Positions 63,078 to 64,000 of a stretch of DNA of 64,000 bases are shown here, piece after piece. This stretch comes from Bradyrhizobium sp. CER78. GTDB taxonomy: Bacteria > Pseudomonadota > Alphaproteobacteria > Rhizobiales > Xanthobacteraceae. Positions within the stretch are counted from its first letter, which is position 1. Each line of letters begins with the position of its first letter. The position numbers and the translations under genes were made by a program. The notes beneath the pieces were generated by a model. That model made no database searches, was not told the DNA's origin, and worked only from the letters and a program-made list of their open reading frames with translations. The stretch is from the NCBI RefSeq assembly GCF_029846235.1, contig NZ_JARVWP010000005.1, positions 310,001 to 374,000 on the forward strand, read 5' to 3'.

Positions 63078-63745
63078 TGCGCCGAGGCTTGCGCGATCTT
63101 GGCCTGCTCGGCACGCTGGCCCTGGTGGCGATGCCGCTCGCGCCGGCGCATGCGCAGACCGCCGTCACGCGCGATGACGTCATCGCCAAGTTGAACCATT
63201 TCGACACGGCCGCCGAGATCGACGTACCGGCGTTACGCCAGCAGGTTGCCGAACGATCGAAGTCGCGCTCGAAGAACGAGCCGCCTCCCTCGAAGCGGCC
63301 GCCGATCGCGCCCGACCTGAACAACCTGCCGGCGTTCAATGCCGACATCCAGTTCGACGTCGACACGCCGATCGTGCTGCCGGACTCCTACCAGACCGTC
63401 GGGCGCATCGCCGATGCGCTGACCCACTCCTCGCTGCTGCCGTACACCTTCCTGATCGTCGGTCACATCGAATCGACGGGCCGGCGCGAGAACAACGTGA
63501 TCCTGAGCCAGCGGCGCGCCGACGCGATCCGCGACATCCTGGTCAACACCTTCAAGATTGCGCCCAAGCGCCTGCAGTCGGTCGGGCTCGGCGAGGAGCA
63601 GTTGCTCGACCCCGCCCGCCCCAACGCGCCGGCCAACAACCAGGTGCAGATCCTGCTGGTCGCGAAGGTCGCCGACGAGCCGCCCGCGCACTCCGCCCCG
63701 GCGGCGGCGGCCAAGAAGCCGACGAAACCGGCGAAGCGGCATTAG
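63074..63745 (+). CDS. OmpA family protein
   Basis: 223 residues. Signal peptide ending near APAHAQ. Linker rich in Pro/Lys/Arg (KNEPPPSKRPP), then an OmpA/MotB-like domain from ~95 to 200 (IQFDVDTPIVLPDSYQTVGR, IVGHIESTGRRENNVILSQR RADAIRDIL in two pieces, LQSVGLGEEQLLDP). Such domains bind peptidoglycan. The Ala/Lys-rich tail is low complexity. It is coupled to the Cys-repeat gene and may form a periplasmic pair. Confidence 0.85.
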   Translation: MMRRGLRDLGLLGTLALVAMPLAPAHAQTAVTRDDVIAKLNHFDTAAEIDVPALRQQVAERSKSRSKNEPPPSKRPPIAPDLNNLPAFNADIQFDVDTPIVLPDSYQTVGRIADALTHSSLLPYTFLIVGHIESTGRRENNVILSQRRADAIRDILVNTFKIAPKRLQSVGLGEEQLLDPARPNAPANNQVQILLVAKVADEPPAHSAPAAAAKKPTKPAKRH

Positions 63746-63896
63746 CGCGGCCTTTCCGCCACACCGCAGAACGATTTTTCTGCCCCGGCGGGTGATTGCA
63801 GAACGGAATATGCGTTCTTATCTGGGCTGAACCCGCATCACGCCCTCGCCCGGGCTCAAATCCGCGCGCGCCCTTCCCTCACGCTTCCGATCCCCG

Positions 63897-64000
63897 ATGT
63901 CGCCGATCATTTCCGTATCCAATCTTTCAAAGACCTATGGCTCCGGCTTCAAGGCGCTGAAGGGCATCAATCTCGATATCGTCAAAGGCGAGATTTTCGC
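63897..64000 (+). CDS. ABC transporter ATP-binding protein (3' truncated by the window)
   Basis: 34 visible codons: [20 protein letters not shown], then [15 protein letters not shown]. This is the standard opening of an ABC-2-type ATPase before Walker A. The rest lies beyond the window, so the exported substrate is unknown. Confidence 0.8.
   Translation, partial: MSPIISVSNLSKTYGSGFKALKGINLDIVKGEIF

Overview
The window reads as chromosome of a GC-rich alphaproteobacterium of the order Rhizobiales, most likely Bradyrhizobium or a close relative. The evidence is the circularly permuted two-piece tmRNA gene with tag ANDNFAPVAQAA, an SspB-alpha type adaptor, several Alphaproteobacteria-restricted families (DUF2336, DUF4169, RHH_4, DUF1328), strong GC bias, and many interspersed palindromic repeats. 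No rRNA, tRNA, CRISPR array, transposase or integrase was seen. The genus call rests on recognition of families, not on a search.

Layout. 1-1.5 kb: end of a glycine-betaine/choline-type ABC permease fused to its binding domain. 1.6-8.1 kb: a sulfatase-fold membrane transferase, a TetR regulator divergent from a ferric-reductase-like membrane protein with two matching operators, an LprI-like protein, a membrane adenylate cyclase and a DUF2336 protein. 8.2-15.5 kb: branched-chain amino acid block on the minus strand (ilvB, threonine dehydratase, ilvN, a methyltransferase, two exporters, ilvC), preceded by what looks like a complete attenuator (promoter, Ile/Leu/Val-rich leader peptide, hairpin, terminator). 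15.6-23.7 kb: housekeeping genes miaA/serB (overlapping divergent starts), degP, a YjeT-like protein, hflC, hflK, and a tightly coupled thyA-GNAT-folA set. 23.8-28.3 kb: tripartite tricarboxylate transporter tctBA with a frameshifted tctC, then a split chromate-transporter pair. 28.4-32.1 kb: ssrA next to sspB, fumC, two small regulatory-looking genes and a VOC protein. 32.2-39.5 kb: a 1240-residue AsmA-like protein, a P450/TetR divergent pair around a perfect 30-bp palindrome, and an MFS transporter.

39.5-44.0 kb is the most accessory-looking part. It holds a decayed partial copy of the MFS gene, then a probable three-gene operon: a class III cyclase with TolB-like and TPR regions, a PAP2/vanadium-haloperoxidase-type protein with a collagen-like GNT tract, and an eqolisin-like glutamic peptidase. 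44.0-53.5 kb: LivF, a LivM-LivG fusion, LivH, LivK, a 2-hydroxyacid dehydrogenase and a TRAP transporter, all co-oriented and facing a GntR/FadR regulator with a palindromic operator. 53.9-64 kb: cupin, CcdA, SulP, a D-lactate dehydrogenase-like flavoprotein, a thioesterase, DUF1328, a UvrD-type helicase carrying an in-frame palindromic repeat, a cysteine-repeat secreted protein with an OmpA-like partner, and the start of an ABC ATPase.

The repeats fall into a few families: the CATTCCGGGG family (four copies plus one partial), the GAGCATGATC/TTTTCCGGATCATG family (three), the TAGCCCGGAT family (two) and single others. Several supply stop codons to neighbouring genes and one is translated inside uvrD. 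The best candidates for undescribed biology are the uvrD insertion and the cyclase/haloperoxidase/glutamic-peptidase operon.
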